The notes beneath the pieces were generated by a model. That model worked only from the letters and a program-made list of their open reading frames with translations, did not search any database and was not told where the DNA came from. Made by a program: the position numbers and the translations under genes. DNA of 64,000 bases from Evansella halocellulosilytica (lineage in GTDB: Bacteria; Bacillota; Bacilli; Bacillales; Salisediminibacteriaceae): the NCBI RefSeq assembly GCF_002335745.1, contig NZ_NIST01000001.1, positions 580,761 through 644,760 on the forward strand. Direction: 5' to 3'. Of the stretch, positions 19,574-34,889 are shown in pieces (position 1 is the stretch's first letter; each line of letters opens with the position of its first letter).

Positions 19574-19602
19574 AACTACCGATTTGGTAGTTTTTCTTTT
19601 TT
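19573..19602 (+). terminator. Terminator of dnaN
   Basis: AAACTACC and GGTAGTTT pair around a 5-base loop and are followed by a long T run. It separates dnaA-dnaN from yaaA-recF. Confidence 0.88.
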
Positions 19603-19741
19603 TGGTAATGAATGATCCTAAGGGAGCGGACGATTAAAATGGTCAGTAACTTTAGAGTCATTTATATATAAGCTTTAAACGTTTCATATAAAGTTCATAT
19701 TTATGTTGAAAATTCCCGAAAAAATAACATATTAAGTCGGA

Positions 19742-19771
19742 TTGGCGAAAAGAGAATAATTTTAGTACAAT
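19742..19771 (+). promoter_or_regulatory. Likely promoter of yaaA-recF
   Basis: TTGGCG and TACAAT are separated by 18 bases, 63 bases upstream of yaaA and after the dnaN terminator. It is the best sigma-A match in the 19603-19833 gap, which otherwise shows nothing. Confidence 0.6.
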
Positions 19772-19833
19772 ATAAGTTGTGGATATTTTACATTCAAAAA
19801 GTATTTGAATGATAAGAAAGCGAGTGACACACA

Positions 19834-20055
19834 TTGGAACAAACGGTTCAAATCAACAGTGAATTTATTACTCTAGGCCAGCTGCTTAAAGAAATTGGTG
19901 TCATTTCAACTGGAGGCGCTGCTAAATGGTATTTACAGGACTACCCCGTCTTACTTAATGACATCGAGGAAACACGCCGCGGGAAAAAGCTTTATCCAGG
20001 AGATGAAGTACAAATCAGTGACGTCGGAGTCGTAAAAATTGAAAAAGGTGTTTGA
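19834..20055 (+). CDS. yaaA: YaaA, S4-domain protein
   Basis: A 73-residue S4-like RNA-binding protein. It reads ITLGQLLKEIGVISTGGAAKWYL and ends DEVQISDVGVVKI, matching the YaaA family always found between dnaN and recF in bacilli. The start appears to be TTG at 19834 with only a weak AAGCGAG site. It is probably ribosome-associated; in B. subtilis it has been linked to ribosome assembly. Confidence 0.88.
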   Translation: MEQTVQINSEFITLGQLLKEIGVISTGGAAKWYLQDYPVLLNDIEETRRGKKLYPGDEVQISDVGVVKIEKGV

Positions 20056-20069
20056 TGTGAGGGATCCCA

Positions 20070-21191
20070 TTGCATATTGACGAAGTGACAATTAAAGATT
20101 ACCGAAATTATGAAAAGATGAATCTACAATTTGAAAACAAAGTCAATGTGATCATTGGTGAAAATGCCCAAGGTAAAACAAACTTGATGGAAGCTATCTA
20201 TGTTTTAGCGATGGCAAAATCACATCGAACATCAAGAGATAAAGAATTAATTCGCTGGGATCAGCCGTTTGCCAAAGTCGAAGGTCACTTAACGAATCGA
20301 AATGGACCACTTCATATGGAAGTGGTGTTTTCTAATAAAGGGAAAAAGGTCAAACTTAATCATTTGGAGAAAAAAAGGTTAAGTGAATATATCGGAGCGT
20401 GTAATATCGTCATGTTTGCCCCTGAGGATCTTAATCTTGTAAAAGGCAGTCCTCAAGTACGTAGACGATTTTTAGATATGGAAATGGGACAGATTCATTC
20501 TGTCTATCTGTATTACCTTTCTCAATACTATAAAGTGTTAAAACAGAGAAACCAGTGGCTTAAAGATGTTCAGCAAAAAAAGCTGGAATACAATGACACG
20601 ATGCTTTCAGTTATGACTGAACAGCTCATTCAGTCTGCTGTCCAAGTATTAGAAAAAAGGTACGTTTTTATTGATAAACTTCAATCTTGGGCTGAAACAA
20701 TCCATAGAGATATAAGCCGAGGTAAAGAGAAGCTGCAAATCAACTATGTTCCTTCAAGTAACGTATCAGAAGACATGGATTTGTCGACAATGGTAAAGAC
20801 ATTAGAAGAAGTATATTCCAGTAAAAAAGAACGGGAAATTCAACGTGGAACAACATTAGCCGGCCCCCATCGCGATGACATTCAGTTTCTTGTCAACGAC
20901 AGGGATATTCAAATGTATGGTTCACAAGGTCAACAGCGTACGACAGCCCTCTCTCTTAAATTAGCTGAGATTGAATTAATCCATGAAAAAGTCGGTGAAT
21001 TTCCAATTCTTTTATTAGATGACGTCCTGTCGGAATTAGACGATCACCGTCAGTCTCATTTATTAAACACGATTCAAGGAAAAGTACAAACGTTCGTAAC
21101 AACGACGAGTGTTGATGGCATTAACCATGAAACGTTGCGTCAAGCTGATATGTATGTTGTCAATGACGGAAATATTGAAGTGAAAAAGTGA
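20070..21191 (+). CDS. recF: RecF, recombination mediator ATPase
   Basis: A 373-residue SMC-like ATPase that acts with RecO and RecR to load RecA at single-stranded gaps. Walker [10 protein letters not shown] is at residues 30-38, the ABC-type signature region is [16 protein letters not shown], and Walker B is [12 protein letters not shown]. The start is TTG with GTGAGGG upstream. It follows yaaA by 14 bases and precedes remB immediately. Confidence 0.97.
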   Translation: MHIDEVTIKDYRNYEKMNLQFENKVNVIIGENAQGKTNLMEAIYVLAMAKSHRTSRDKELIRWDQPFAKVEGHLTNRNGPLHMEVVFSNKGKKVKLNHLEKKRLSEYIGACNIVMFAPEDLNLVKGSPQVRRRFLDMEMGQIHSVYLYYLSQYYKVLKQRNQWLKDVQQKKLEYNDTMLSVMTEQLIQSAVQVLEKRYVFIDKLQSWAETIHRDISRGKEKLQINYVPSSNVSEDMDLSTMVKTLEEVYSSKKEREIQRGTTLAGPHRDDIQFLVNDRDIQMYGSQGQQRTTALSLKLAEIELIHEKVGEFPILLLDDVLSELDDHRQSHLLNTIQGKVQTFVTTTSVDGINHETLRQADMYVVNDGNIEVKK

Positions 21192-21201
21192 GGTGGCGGA
21201 G

Positions 21202-21462
21202 ATGTTTATTCATTTAGGTGGAGATATGGTTCTCAGTTCAAAAAAAATTATAGCCATTTTAGATCATCATAGTAAAGGTTTGTCTCAAGATAACCAAGAT
21301 TTTTTACAAGAACATGAAAAAAGTGATAAGACCATTGCGATTTCTGATGATAAGCCGAAGTCAGTTATTATTACGGATGATTATGTCTATTTATCGCCAA
21401 TCTCGTCCCATACGTTAAAAAGAAGAGCTGAAACAATTACAGAAGTTGAGGAAGAAGAGTAA
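21202..21462 (+). CDS. remB: RemB (YaaB), extracellular matrix regulator family (DUF370)
   Basis: An 86-residue DUF370 protein starting MFIHLGGDMVLSSKKIIAILD. In B. subtilis RemB is linked to activation of biofilm matrix genes. The open frame begins with a GTG at 21193, but the ATG at 21202 behind GAGGTGG gives the family start. It overlaps nothing and lies 10 bases after recF in the same operon. The tail ends in four Glu. Confidence 0.9.
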   Translation: MFIHLGGDMVLSSKKIIAILDHHSKGLSQDNQDFLQEHEKSDKTIAISDDKPKSVIITDDYVYLSPISSHTLKRRAETITEVEEEE

Positions 21463-21538
21463 ATAAACGGTAAGCGGAACTCTTTTTGATAATAGATATG
21501 AAATTATAAATGCAGTCTTAAACTGCAGTGAAGTGTAG

Positions 21539-23461
<1,923 letters not shown>

Positions 23462-23477
23462 CCGACGAAGAATGTTG

Positions 23478-23513
23478 CATCAAGACCATGCAGCCTAGGC
23501 TGCATGGTTGATG
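23478..23513. repeat. Long palindrome between gyrB and gyrA
   Basis: A perfect 24-bp palindrome, ACCATGCAGCC and its complement around a central TAGG overlap (23485-23508), extended by CATCA/TGATG with a 2-base bulge. No T run follows. It is 23 bases after the gyrB stop, so it might be an mRNA stability or processing element or a protein site. Confidence 0.8.
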
Positions 23514-23558
23514 TACGTTCAATCCTCTAACAGTTTTTTGAGAACGCAAACAGGTTAC

Positions 23559-23582
23559 TTTTTATTCATCAATGAATAAAAA
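23559..23582. terminator. Second hairpin upstream of gyrA
   Basis: TTTTTATTCAT and ATGAATAAAAA pair perfectly around CA. The stem is AT-rich and followed by AAGG, so it would work only weakly as a terminator on the plus strand; on the minus strand it has T residues after it. Confidence 0.5.
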
Positions 23583-23655
23583 AGGTTTATATAAAATGAA
23601 CGTATATTGGAACGGGTAAGACCGTTTTTGAATTTGGTGAACGGAGGTACATAGA

Positions 23656-26211
23656 ATGTCTGATCAAGACCAATCAAGAGTGAAAGAAATTAATATAAGT
23701 CAGGAAATGAAGACGTCATTTATGGATTATGCCATGAGTGTTATTGTAAGTCGCGCATTACCTGACGTACGAGATGGTTTAAAACCAGTTCACCGCCGCA
23801 TCCTTTATGCTATGAATGAGCTTGGTATTACAGCTGATAAAGCCTATAAAAAGTCTGCTCGTATCGTTGGAGAAGTAATCGGTAAATATCACCCACACGG
23901 TGACTCAGCTGTGTATGAAACGATGGTAAGAATGGCACAAGATTTCAGCTATCGCTACATGTTAGTAAACGGGCACGGAAACTTCGGTTCGATTGATGGT
24001 GATGCTGCAGCGGCGATGCGTTACACTGAAGCCAAAATGGCAAAAATTTCAATGGAGCTCGTTCGAGACATCAATAAAGACACAATCGATTATCAAGAAA
24101 ACTACGATGGATCAGAGAGTGAACCGATAGTTCTGCCAGCACGTTTTCCTAACTTGTTAGTAAACGGAACATCAGGGATCGCAGTCGGAATGGCGACGAA
24201 TATTCCACCGCATCAGCTTGGAGAAGTGATTGATGGCGTATTAGCGTTAAGTGAAAATCCTGCTTTAACGAGTGTCGACCTGATGGAATACATTCCTGGA
24301 CCTGATTTCCCAACTGGTGCTGAGATTGTAGGGATCTCTGGTATTCGTCGTGCTTATGAAACAGGAAAAGGCTCAATTACGATTCGAGCGAAAGCCGAAA
24401 TTGAAGAGAATAATGGGAAACCGAGAATTATAGTCAATGAAATCCCATACCAAGTTAATAAAGCTCGATTAATTGAAAAAATTGCTGAACTTGTTCGCGA
24501 TAAGAAGATTGATGGCATTACCGATTTACGTGACGAATCCGATCGAAATGGTATGCGTATCGTTATCGAATTGAGACGTGATGTGAATGCGAATGTTCTG
24601 CTCAATAATTTATATAAACAAACAGCATTGCAAACAAGTTTTGGTATTAACATGCTCGCACTTGTTAACGGTCAGCCAAAGATCCTGCCCTTGAAAGAAG
24701 TTCTTTATCATTATTTAGAGCATCAACGCGAAGTCATTCGCCGTCGTACTGCTTTTGAATTAAAGAAAGCAGAAGCAAGAGCACATATTTTGGAAGGATT
24801 AAGAATCGCGTTAGATCATATTGATGAAATTATTGAACTTATTCGAGGTTCAGAAACGACTGATCTTGCTCGACAAGGTTTAATCGAGCGCTTTGAATTA
24901 AGCCATGATCAAGCACAAGCGATTTTAGATATGCGTTTACAGCGGCTTACCGGTTTGGAACGCGATAAAATCGAAAGTGAATATCAAGAACTTGTCGAGA
25001 GAATTAAAGAACTGAAAGAAATTCTTGCTGATGATGAAAAAGTGTTAGAAATCATCCGTACAGAGTTAGAAGAAATTCGCGACCGTTTTAATGACGAACG
25101 AAAAACGACGATTTCACTAGGTGAAGACAGTCTTGAGGATGAGGATTTAATTCCAAGGCAAAATGTTGCGATTACATTGTCACACAATGGATATATAAAA
25201 CGGATTCCATTGTCGACATACCGCAGTCAAAAACGTGGTGGACGTGGAGTACAAGGAATGGGCACACATGAAGATGACTTTGTGCAACATTTATTTATTA
25301 CAAACTCACACGACCATATACTCTTTTTTACGAATAAGGGAAAAGTGTATCGCTTAAAGGGTTATGAAATCCCAGAATTAAAGCGAACAGCTAAAGGGAT
25401 CCCAATCATCAATTTATTACAAATTGAAAAAGATGAATATATTAGTACTGTTATCCCGATTAAGGAGTTTGAAGAAGGACAATACTTGTTCTTTATTACG
25501 AAGCACGGAATTATTAAACGGACTGTACTATCTGCATTTGCAAATATTCGCCGCGGCGGTCTTTTTGCCATTAAACTCCGAGGCGAAGACGAACTGCATG
25601 GTGTAAGGCTTACTGACGGAGATCAAGAAATTACTGCAGGTACAAGAAAAGGAATGTCTATTAGATTCCATGAAACGGATGTACGTCTAATGGGACGAAC
25701 GGCTGGAGGCGTTAAAGGAGTTACGCTTCAAGAAGATGATGAAGTTGTCGGAATGGATACAATTGTCCAAGATCAAGACATCCTCATTGTTACTGAAAAA
25801 GGTTTCGGTAAAAGAACACCTGTCGAAGAATACCGTCTACAAAGCCGTGGAGGTAAAGGAATAAAAACATGTAATATTACTGAGAAAAATGGAAATCTTA
25901 TTTCCTTAAAAGTCGTCTCAACCGATGATGATCTCATGATTATTACAACAAATGGTGTTGTCATCAGAATGCATGTCAATGAAATTTCACAAACGAGCAG
26001 AAATACCCAAGGTGTCCGCCTCATTCGTCTAAATGAAGACGAGCACGTATCAACGGTAGCACGTGTAAACATTGATGACGATGAAGAAGAGGAATTATTA
26101 GAAGGTGAAGAACATGAAGTTAACGATCAAGAAGACGCTGCAGGTGACGACAACAGTGAACCTGGTGAAAATGACGATCAAAGCTCAGAAGATCCTTCAA
26201 CAGAAGAATAA
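23656..26211 (+). CDS. gyrA: DNA gyrase subunit A
   Basis: An 851-residue breakage-reunion subunit. The catalytic Tyr is residue 123 ([11 protein letters not shown]), and the quinolone region reads [10 protein letters not shown] with Ser84 and Glu88, the residues of sensitive enzymes. The C-terminal beta-pinwheel carries the GyrA box QKRGGRGV. The last 45 or so residues are an unusually acidic tail ([13 protein letters not shown] and onward) longer than in B. subtilis. GGAGG lies upstream of the ATG. Confidence 0.98.
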   Translation: MSDQDQSRVKEINISQEMKTSFMDYAMSVIVSRALPDVRDGLKPVHRRILYAMNELGITADKAYKKSARIVGEVIGKYHPHGDSAVYETMVRMAQDFSYRYMLVNGHGNFGSIDGDAAAAMRYTEAKMAKISMELVRDINKDTIDYQENYDGSESEPIVLPARFPNLLVNGTSGIAVGMATNIPPHQLGEVIDGVLALSENPALTSVDLMEYIPGPDFPTGAEIVGISGIRRAYETGKGSITIRAKAEIEENNGKPRIIVNEIPYQVNKARLIEKIAELVRDKKIDGITDLRDESDRNGMRIVIELRRDVNANVLLNNLYKQTALQTSFGINMLALVNGQPKILPLKEVLYHYLEHQREVIRRRTAFELKKAEARAHILEGLRIALDHIDEIIELIRGSETTDLARQGLIERFELSHDQAQAILDMRLQRLTGLERDKIESEYQELVERIKELKEILADDEKVLEIIRTELEEIRDRFNDERKTTISLGEDSLEDEDLIPRQNVAITLSHNGYIKRIPLSTYRSQKRGGRGVQGMGTHEDDFVQHLFITNSHDHILFFTNKGKVYRLKGYEIPELKRTAKGIPIINLLQIEKDEYISTVIPIKEFEEGQYLFFITKHGIIKRTVLSAFANIRRGGLFAIKLRGEDELHGVRLTDGDQEITAGTRKGMSIRFHETDVRLMGRTAGGVKGVTLQEDDEVVGMDTIVQDQDILIVTEKGFGKRTPVEEYRLQSRGGKGIKTCNITEKNGNLISLKVVSTDDDLMIITTNGVVIRMHVNEISQTSRNTQGVRLIRLNEDEHVSTVARVNIDDDEEEELLEGEEHEVNDQEDAAGDDNSEPGENDDQSSEDPSTEE

Positions 26212-26296
26212 TTTAACAATAACAATAGCCTAGCTTTGCACGAAGCATATCTGCCAGCTGTGCAAATGAAGCTCATTCATGTTGCTTGCTTATAAG

Positions 26297-26328
26297 CCGT
26301 ATCACTTTCCAAAGTGGTACGGTTTTTT
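26297..26328 (+). terminator. Terminator of gyrA
   Basis: CCGTATCACTTT and AAAGTGGTACGG pair around CC with one mismatch, followed by six T. The degenerate group II intron starts about 10 bases later. Confidence 0.88.
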
Positions 26329-26338
26329 AATCGGTTGC

Positions 26339-27203
26339 GTGCCCAGCAAGCCGTTAATTGCTAATTGGTGAAAGTCCAATCTGAGTAAGTGCCAAGACGC
26401 TCAGTAGCTGATAGGCATCTGGTGGAGAAATCCTAAGGTTGAAGCCCTATGACAAAGTAACTCTTAACGGAGTGCGAGCAACCTAACAGGTTGTAACATA
26501 AAGTGAATCCTGCCGCCTCGTCAATTACAACCCTCGTTTGAGGATGATTTCGTCATTATGTGTAGGACAAAACAACAAGCATTAGAAAGTGTTCAAGTCG
26601 TTCAAGCGATTATGAAGAAACTTGACCTAACACTACACTGGGAGAATTCTAGACTCATGAACATATGGGATGCCAGTGAGGGCTTTGATTTTCTAGGGCT
26701 TCACCATCGTAAGTTCCCCATTCGTAAAAAGGGCGGACGTATATTCTTTATCATGAATCATATCCCAAGTAAGAAAGCCATGAAACAAATGCGAAAGAGG
26801 ATTAAGGATTACACTGAACCACGCCATAAGTTGTATATGGATTTAAGGGACTTGGTAAAAGGCTTGAACAAGAAGTTACAAGGGTTCAAGAACTATTATC
26901 AGATCTCTCCCTTATCAAAGAAGTGGTTGAATCGCATTGATTGGTATGTGTTACAGCGTTTAAATCTCTTTAATAATAAGAAGAGAAATAAACGTCATAA
27001 ACACGCTCATCTTAAAGATACAGTAAAGGAAATCGAATTCATATTACTGAAAGTGGCGAGTTAAATCCGCAAAGCCAAAGGAAGAAGAACGTCGGAAAGC
27101 CGTATGTATGAAGGAAAACTTCACGTACGGTTTGATGAGGGGGAGCTGAAAGTATAGAAGATAACCGAAAGGCTACCTTCTTTAAATCAGTTCTCTACTC
27201 TAC
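26339..27203 (+). mobile_element. Internally deleted group II intron
   Basis: The 5' part begins GTGCCCAGCAAGCC and has the usual TTGGTGAAAGTCCAAT hairpin of domain I. The 3' part has a domain V-like hairpin (about 27096-27135; AGCCGTA with a GAAA loop and TACGGTTT) and domain VI ending CTCTACTCTAC. Only about 200 bases separate the 5' end from the reverse-transcriptase catalytic region, so the rest of domain I, domains II-III and most of the RT gene are missing. Exact ends are estimates. Confidence 0.85.
26543..27064 (+). pseudogene. C-terminal remnant of group II intron reverse transcriptase/maturase
   Basis: An open frame equal to the C-terminal third of an LtrA-type protein. It opens at what should be the catalytic YADD box, here read as FEDDFVIMCR, then ASEGFDFLGLHHRKF of RT block 7, the thumb, and the maturase motif LQGFKNYY. 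RT blocks 0-4 are absent and no sensible start or ribosome site exists (first ATG at 26558). It cannot act as a reverse transcriptase. It lies in domain IV of the decayed intron. Confidence 0.88.
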
Positions 27204-27498
27204 ATTTAACTGATATTGTTAATTGATCAAATTCCCTATATATAAGAGAAACATCGTGCAATGATGATCTGAAAAACATAAAAGGGCAAAATTTCCAACT
27301 TTTTATTACAAAAAACAAATAATCATATATAATTAATAGTGAAAAAGACTCACTCCTTTTGGATTATATATGTGAAAGAAGACTAAAGCATATATACAAA
27401 GTTAGTACATATCTTTCATCACCGTTTAACAAAATATGATTTTCTAGCTTCATTTGATTACAAGTAAAACGATATGGGGAAACACGGGGGAATGAAAA

Positions 27499-28584
27499 AT
27501 GTTAGTAAAAACGAAATACTTAATAGAAGGATGTATTCTTTCTGAAGATGTATTTAAAAATACGAACAATCCTATTATGAGAAAAAAAACCGTTTTATCA
27601 AAAGAATTGATTCAGATATTAAATGTATTCCAAATTCCTCAAGTCCACGTTGAAGCGACACTCGTAAATGGAAAAAGGTTTACTCCTAAAAAAATAGAAG
27701 ATGATGAAAGGAGTAAAAAAGCAGAAAAAGAGCAAACGTTTGAAGATAATTCATTTATAGATTTATTTTTAAAAACAGTCCCTAAATATAAAAAATTATT
27801 CCAGGATTGGCAAGGTGGAGCAAAAGTTGATATTAATAGAGTAAGAAAGATCTTCTTACCATTAGTAGAGGTCGAACCGAATAAGAAACACTTATTACAA
27901 TTACACCATTATGGAACGAAAGAAGATTATATTTATTTCCATTCAGTTGCCGTAAGCATCCTTTCATATATGCTAGGCAAGAAAATAAACCTTTCTAAAG
28001 GAGAACTTATTCAATTAGGCTTAGCTGGTTTACTACTGGATTGCGGGATGGCGAAAATACCATTTAAAGTATTTAATAAAAACGGTCCATTATCTGTTTC
28101 AGAATTTAAAGAGGTACGAAAACACCCATTGTTAGGTGTACGAATGATAGAATCTATCCCAGGTTTTTCTAAGAATGCCCTTCTAGGTATTCTCCAACAT
28201 CATGAACGTGAAGATGGAAGTGGCTATCCGCAAGGAATAAAAGGAGCAAAAACACATCTATATGCAAAGATTATCGCAATTTCCGATACTTATCATGCAA
28301 TGTGTTCTGAAAGACACTATCGAACGAAGCAACTCCCATATAAAGTTTTAGAATCTATGAAGAAGGATCATTTCGGAAGGTTTGATCATATTGTCTTGAG
28401 CAATTTTTTTGAATTAATGACGGATATTCAATTAGGTACGAAAGTAAAACTTAACAATGGTGAAGTAGGAAAGGTCATCTATATAGATAAGTATGCTTTT
28501 ACAAGACCTACTCTTGAAATGGAAAATGGTGAAACCCTTCTTTTAACTAAACACACGGAATTATTTATAGTAGAAACGCAGTGA
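27499..28584 (+). CDS. HD-GYP-like domain protein with altered HD motif
   Basis: A 361-residue protein. The N-terminal part (about 1-130) is like the uncharacterised domain found before HD-GYP in bacilli; the rest is an HD-GYP domain, a family that hydrolyses cyclic di-GMP. HHEREDGSGYP (residues 234-244) and ISDTYHAM are intact, but the diagnostic HD pair reads L180-D181 (GLLLDCGMAKIP), so one metal-binding His is missing. Activity is therefore doubtful. GGGGG lies upstream of the ATG. It stands alone between the intron and the rRNA operon; 27204-27498 shows nothing else. Confidence 0.85.
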   Translation: MLVKTKYLIEGCILSEDVFKNTNNPIMRKKTVLSKELIQILNVFQIPQVHVEATLVNGKRFTPKKIEDDERSKKAEKEQTFEDNSFIDLFLKTVPKYKKLFQDWQGGAKVDINRVRKIFLPLVEVEPNKKHLLQLHHYGTKEDYIYFHSVAVSILSYMLGKKINLSKGELIQLGLAGLLLDCGMAKIPFKVFNKNGPLSVSEFKEVRKHPLLGVRMIESIPGFSKNALLGILQHHEREDGSGYPQGIKGAKTHLYAKIIAISDTYHAMCSERHYRTKQLPYKVLESMKKDHFGRFDHIVLSNFFELMTDIQLGTKVKLNNGEVGKVIYIDKYAFTRPTLEMENGETLLLTKHTELFIVETQ

Positions 28585-28651
28585 ACGACACACGTAATTG
28601 AAAGATTAGATGACTATTAAAAAATTAAATTATTTGAATATAATTTCCTTG

Positions 28652-28775
28652 TTGCATTCGTATGAACTTTTATGATACATTATTATTCGTTGCCGCAAAA
28701 ACAACAATTAAACAAAGTTAATGATTCATTTCATTAAAAAAAGTTATTGACTTATATACATCACGATGATATGAT
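28652..28775 (+). promoter_or_regulatory. Tandem rRNA promoters of the first operon
   Basis: The proximal promoter is TTGACT (28747-28752), 17 bases, TATGAT (28770-28775). A weaker distal candidate is TTGCAT (28652-28657), 18 bases, TACATT (28676-28681). Both lie after the HD-GYP gene and before the leader. Confidence 0.8.
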
Positions 28776-28802
28776 ATATAAGTCGCAACAAAAAAGCGAC
28801 AT

Positions 28803-28978
28803 TGACCTTTGAAAACTAAACAAAAAGCCAAGCGAAATGGGATATGAAAATATCCCGTCAATGAAATTTTTTAATGTAAGAGTTAAGGAACATCGGCTAA
28901 TAACATCACATCCTGTGATAACACCGATGTTAGCGCATCCGTGCGCGTCAAACTCGTTAGATCTTTAACAGATCACAC
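28803..28978 (+). other. 16S leader with processing stalk and boxA-like sequence
   Basis: CTTTGAAAACTAAAC resembles the Bacillus boxA region. GAAAACTAAACAAAAAGC is complementary to GCTTTTTGTTTAGTTTT at about 30632-30648, forming the RNase III stalk around 16S. The leader then holds hairpins (ACATCGG with CCGATGT, and TAGCGCATCCGTGCGCGTC). The same leader, almost base for base, precedes the second 16S gene. Confidence 0.85.
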
Positions 28979-30537
<1,559 letters not shown>

Positions 30538-31132
30538 AGGAGCATATAGCTCATCAATTTAATGAGCTTCGGTTAAGAGCGTCACATCGTGTGACAACAC
30601 CGAAGTTAGCACCTCCGTGTGCGTCGTTTGCGCTTTTTGTTTAGTTTTGAGAGGTTATTTTTTTATCTCTCCATGAAATGTTATTTGCAAAGAGGATTAA
30701 GCTATTCGATGAAGAGCGACGATCATCTGCCGTTTTGCAAAGAGGGTCAAGGAGTTCAAGGAAGCAATTGACGAGCCACTGGAGCGTACAACAGTACGTG
30801 AGGATGGTGAGGAATGAAGCTGACACAGAAATCTGCAGGCCATCTGCCGCAAAATTGTCCTTTGAAAACTAGATAACAGTAGAAAGACTGATTGATCTTC
30901 ACCGGTTGTTTGAAGCGAATCCTAACGGATTCGAACGAGTACAACCGAGTGTCTTAGAAGGTTAAAAGACGCCATATGCAAAATTGCAAAACTCAAATTG
31001 AGTAGGTTTTGCAAGGAGGATCGAGTTGTTCAAGGAAGCAAGGAATTGAGCGACTGAGCGTATGAAATAGATACGTGACAGGAGCGAGAGACACAGCTGA
31101 CACAGAAGAACGACGATCATCCGCCGCAAAAT
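30538..31132 (+). other. 16S-23S internal spacer without tRNA genes
   Basis: The 595-base spacer has no tRNA-like cloverleaf that I can find. It begins with a hairpin region similar to the 16S leader (GCGTCACATCGTGTGAC, CCGTGTGCGTC). It then has two diverged copies of a module of about 120 bases (near 30735-30855 and 31010-31132), each with TTCAAGGAAGC, GAGCGTA and TGACACAGAA, and ending CCGCCGCAAAA or CTGCCGCAAAA. TGAAAACTAGATAACA (30863-30878) pairs with 34110-34123 to form the 23S stalk. Confidence 0.85.
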
Positions 31133-34066
<2,934 letters not shown>

Positions 34067-34197
34067 AATGTTTTATCAAACCTTCTAATACCGAAGGTCA
34101 TCAGTCAAATGTTATCTAGTTTTGAGAGGATAAAGAAAAGTTGAATTGCCTTGTATGAGTAGGCAATGAAACAAGAGAACTTCTCAACATTTAAATA

Positions 34198-34315
<118 letters not shown>

Positions 34316-34324
34316 TATCAAAAG

Positions 34325-34352
34325 CACCTTCAAAAGAAGGTGTCTTTTTTTC
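34325..34352 (+). terminator. rRNA operon terminator
   Basis: CACCTTC and GAAGGTG pair around AAAA and are followed by TCTTTTTTT, 10 bases after 5S. No tRNA cluster follows. Confidence 0.92.
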
Positions 34353-34418
34353 ATGAAATGAGATGTTATTGAGGGGAATAAGTATGAGCATCATTAATTT
34401 AGAATCATTCTAGTTAGC

Positions 34419-34592
34419 GGATAAAATGAAATTTTTACCGGATAAACCCGGATTTTTCGCGGATAAAATGATTTTTTTACCGGATAAACTCAAATTTTTC
34501 ACGGATAAATTGAATATTTTACCGGATAAACTGAAAAATTTGCTGATAAACCATCATGTAAACCCAGGTTTTTCGCGGATAAACGATACATA
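34419..34592 (+). repeat. 21-bp tandem array with GGATAAA heads
   Basis: Six consecutive units of exactly 21 bases start GGATAAA at 34419 and each 21 bases on; the middle varies (aatgaaattttt, cccggattttt, aatgattttttt) and the end alternates acc, cgc, cac. Degenerate copies continue to about 34592. Because 21 is a multiple of three, one frame stays open and spells a heptad LPDKxxF, but no ribosome site supports it. The rest of 34353-34889 shows no gene. Confidence 0.88.
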
Positions 34593-34889
34593 CATCCACA
34601 ACGACACAAAAAAGTGATTGTCTGAAAGCAAAAGAGATAATCGTAATTAGGATAAATCTAAAATTTCTCGGATATACAATACCAACATCAAAAATCACCA
34701 AATAAAATGAGAAAATATCTGTCATTAGCACCTTAGATGCTGAGCAAAAATACGATAGAAACGTATAGTCGTAAAGATATCTATTATTTGTAGATGAGTA
34801 TTCCACTTTAGAAATGTACGTTTAATGTCTTAGGTGGTTCATGTATAATAGATTTAGATAGACAGAAAATTCGTTGAGGTGAGAGGAAA

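Noticed and set aside
30538-31132. Possible tRNA-Ile/tRNA-Ala genes in the 16S-23S spacer
   Set aside because: I looked for the usual GGGC...TAGCTCAG starts and TTCGAATC arms and found none.
34426-34617. Open frame with heptad repeats (LPDKxxF) across the 21-bp array
   Set aside because: It has no ribosome binding site and is open only because the repeat period is a multiple of three.
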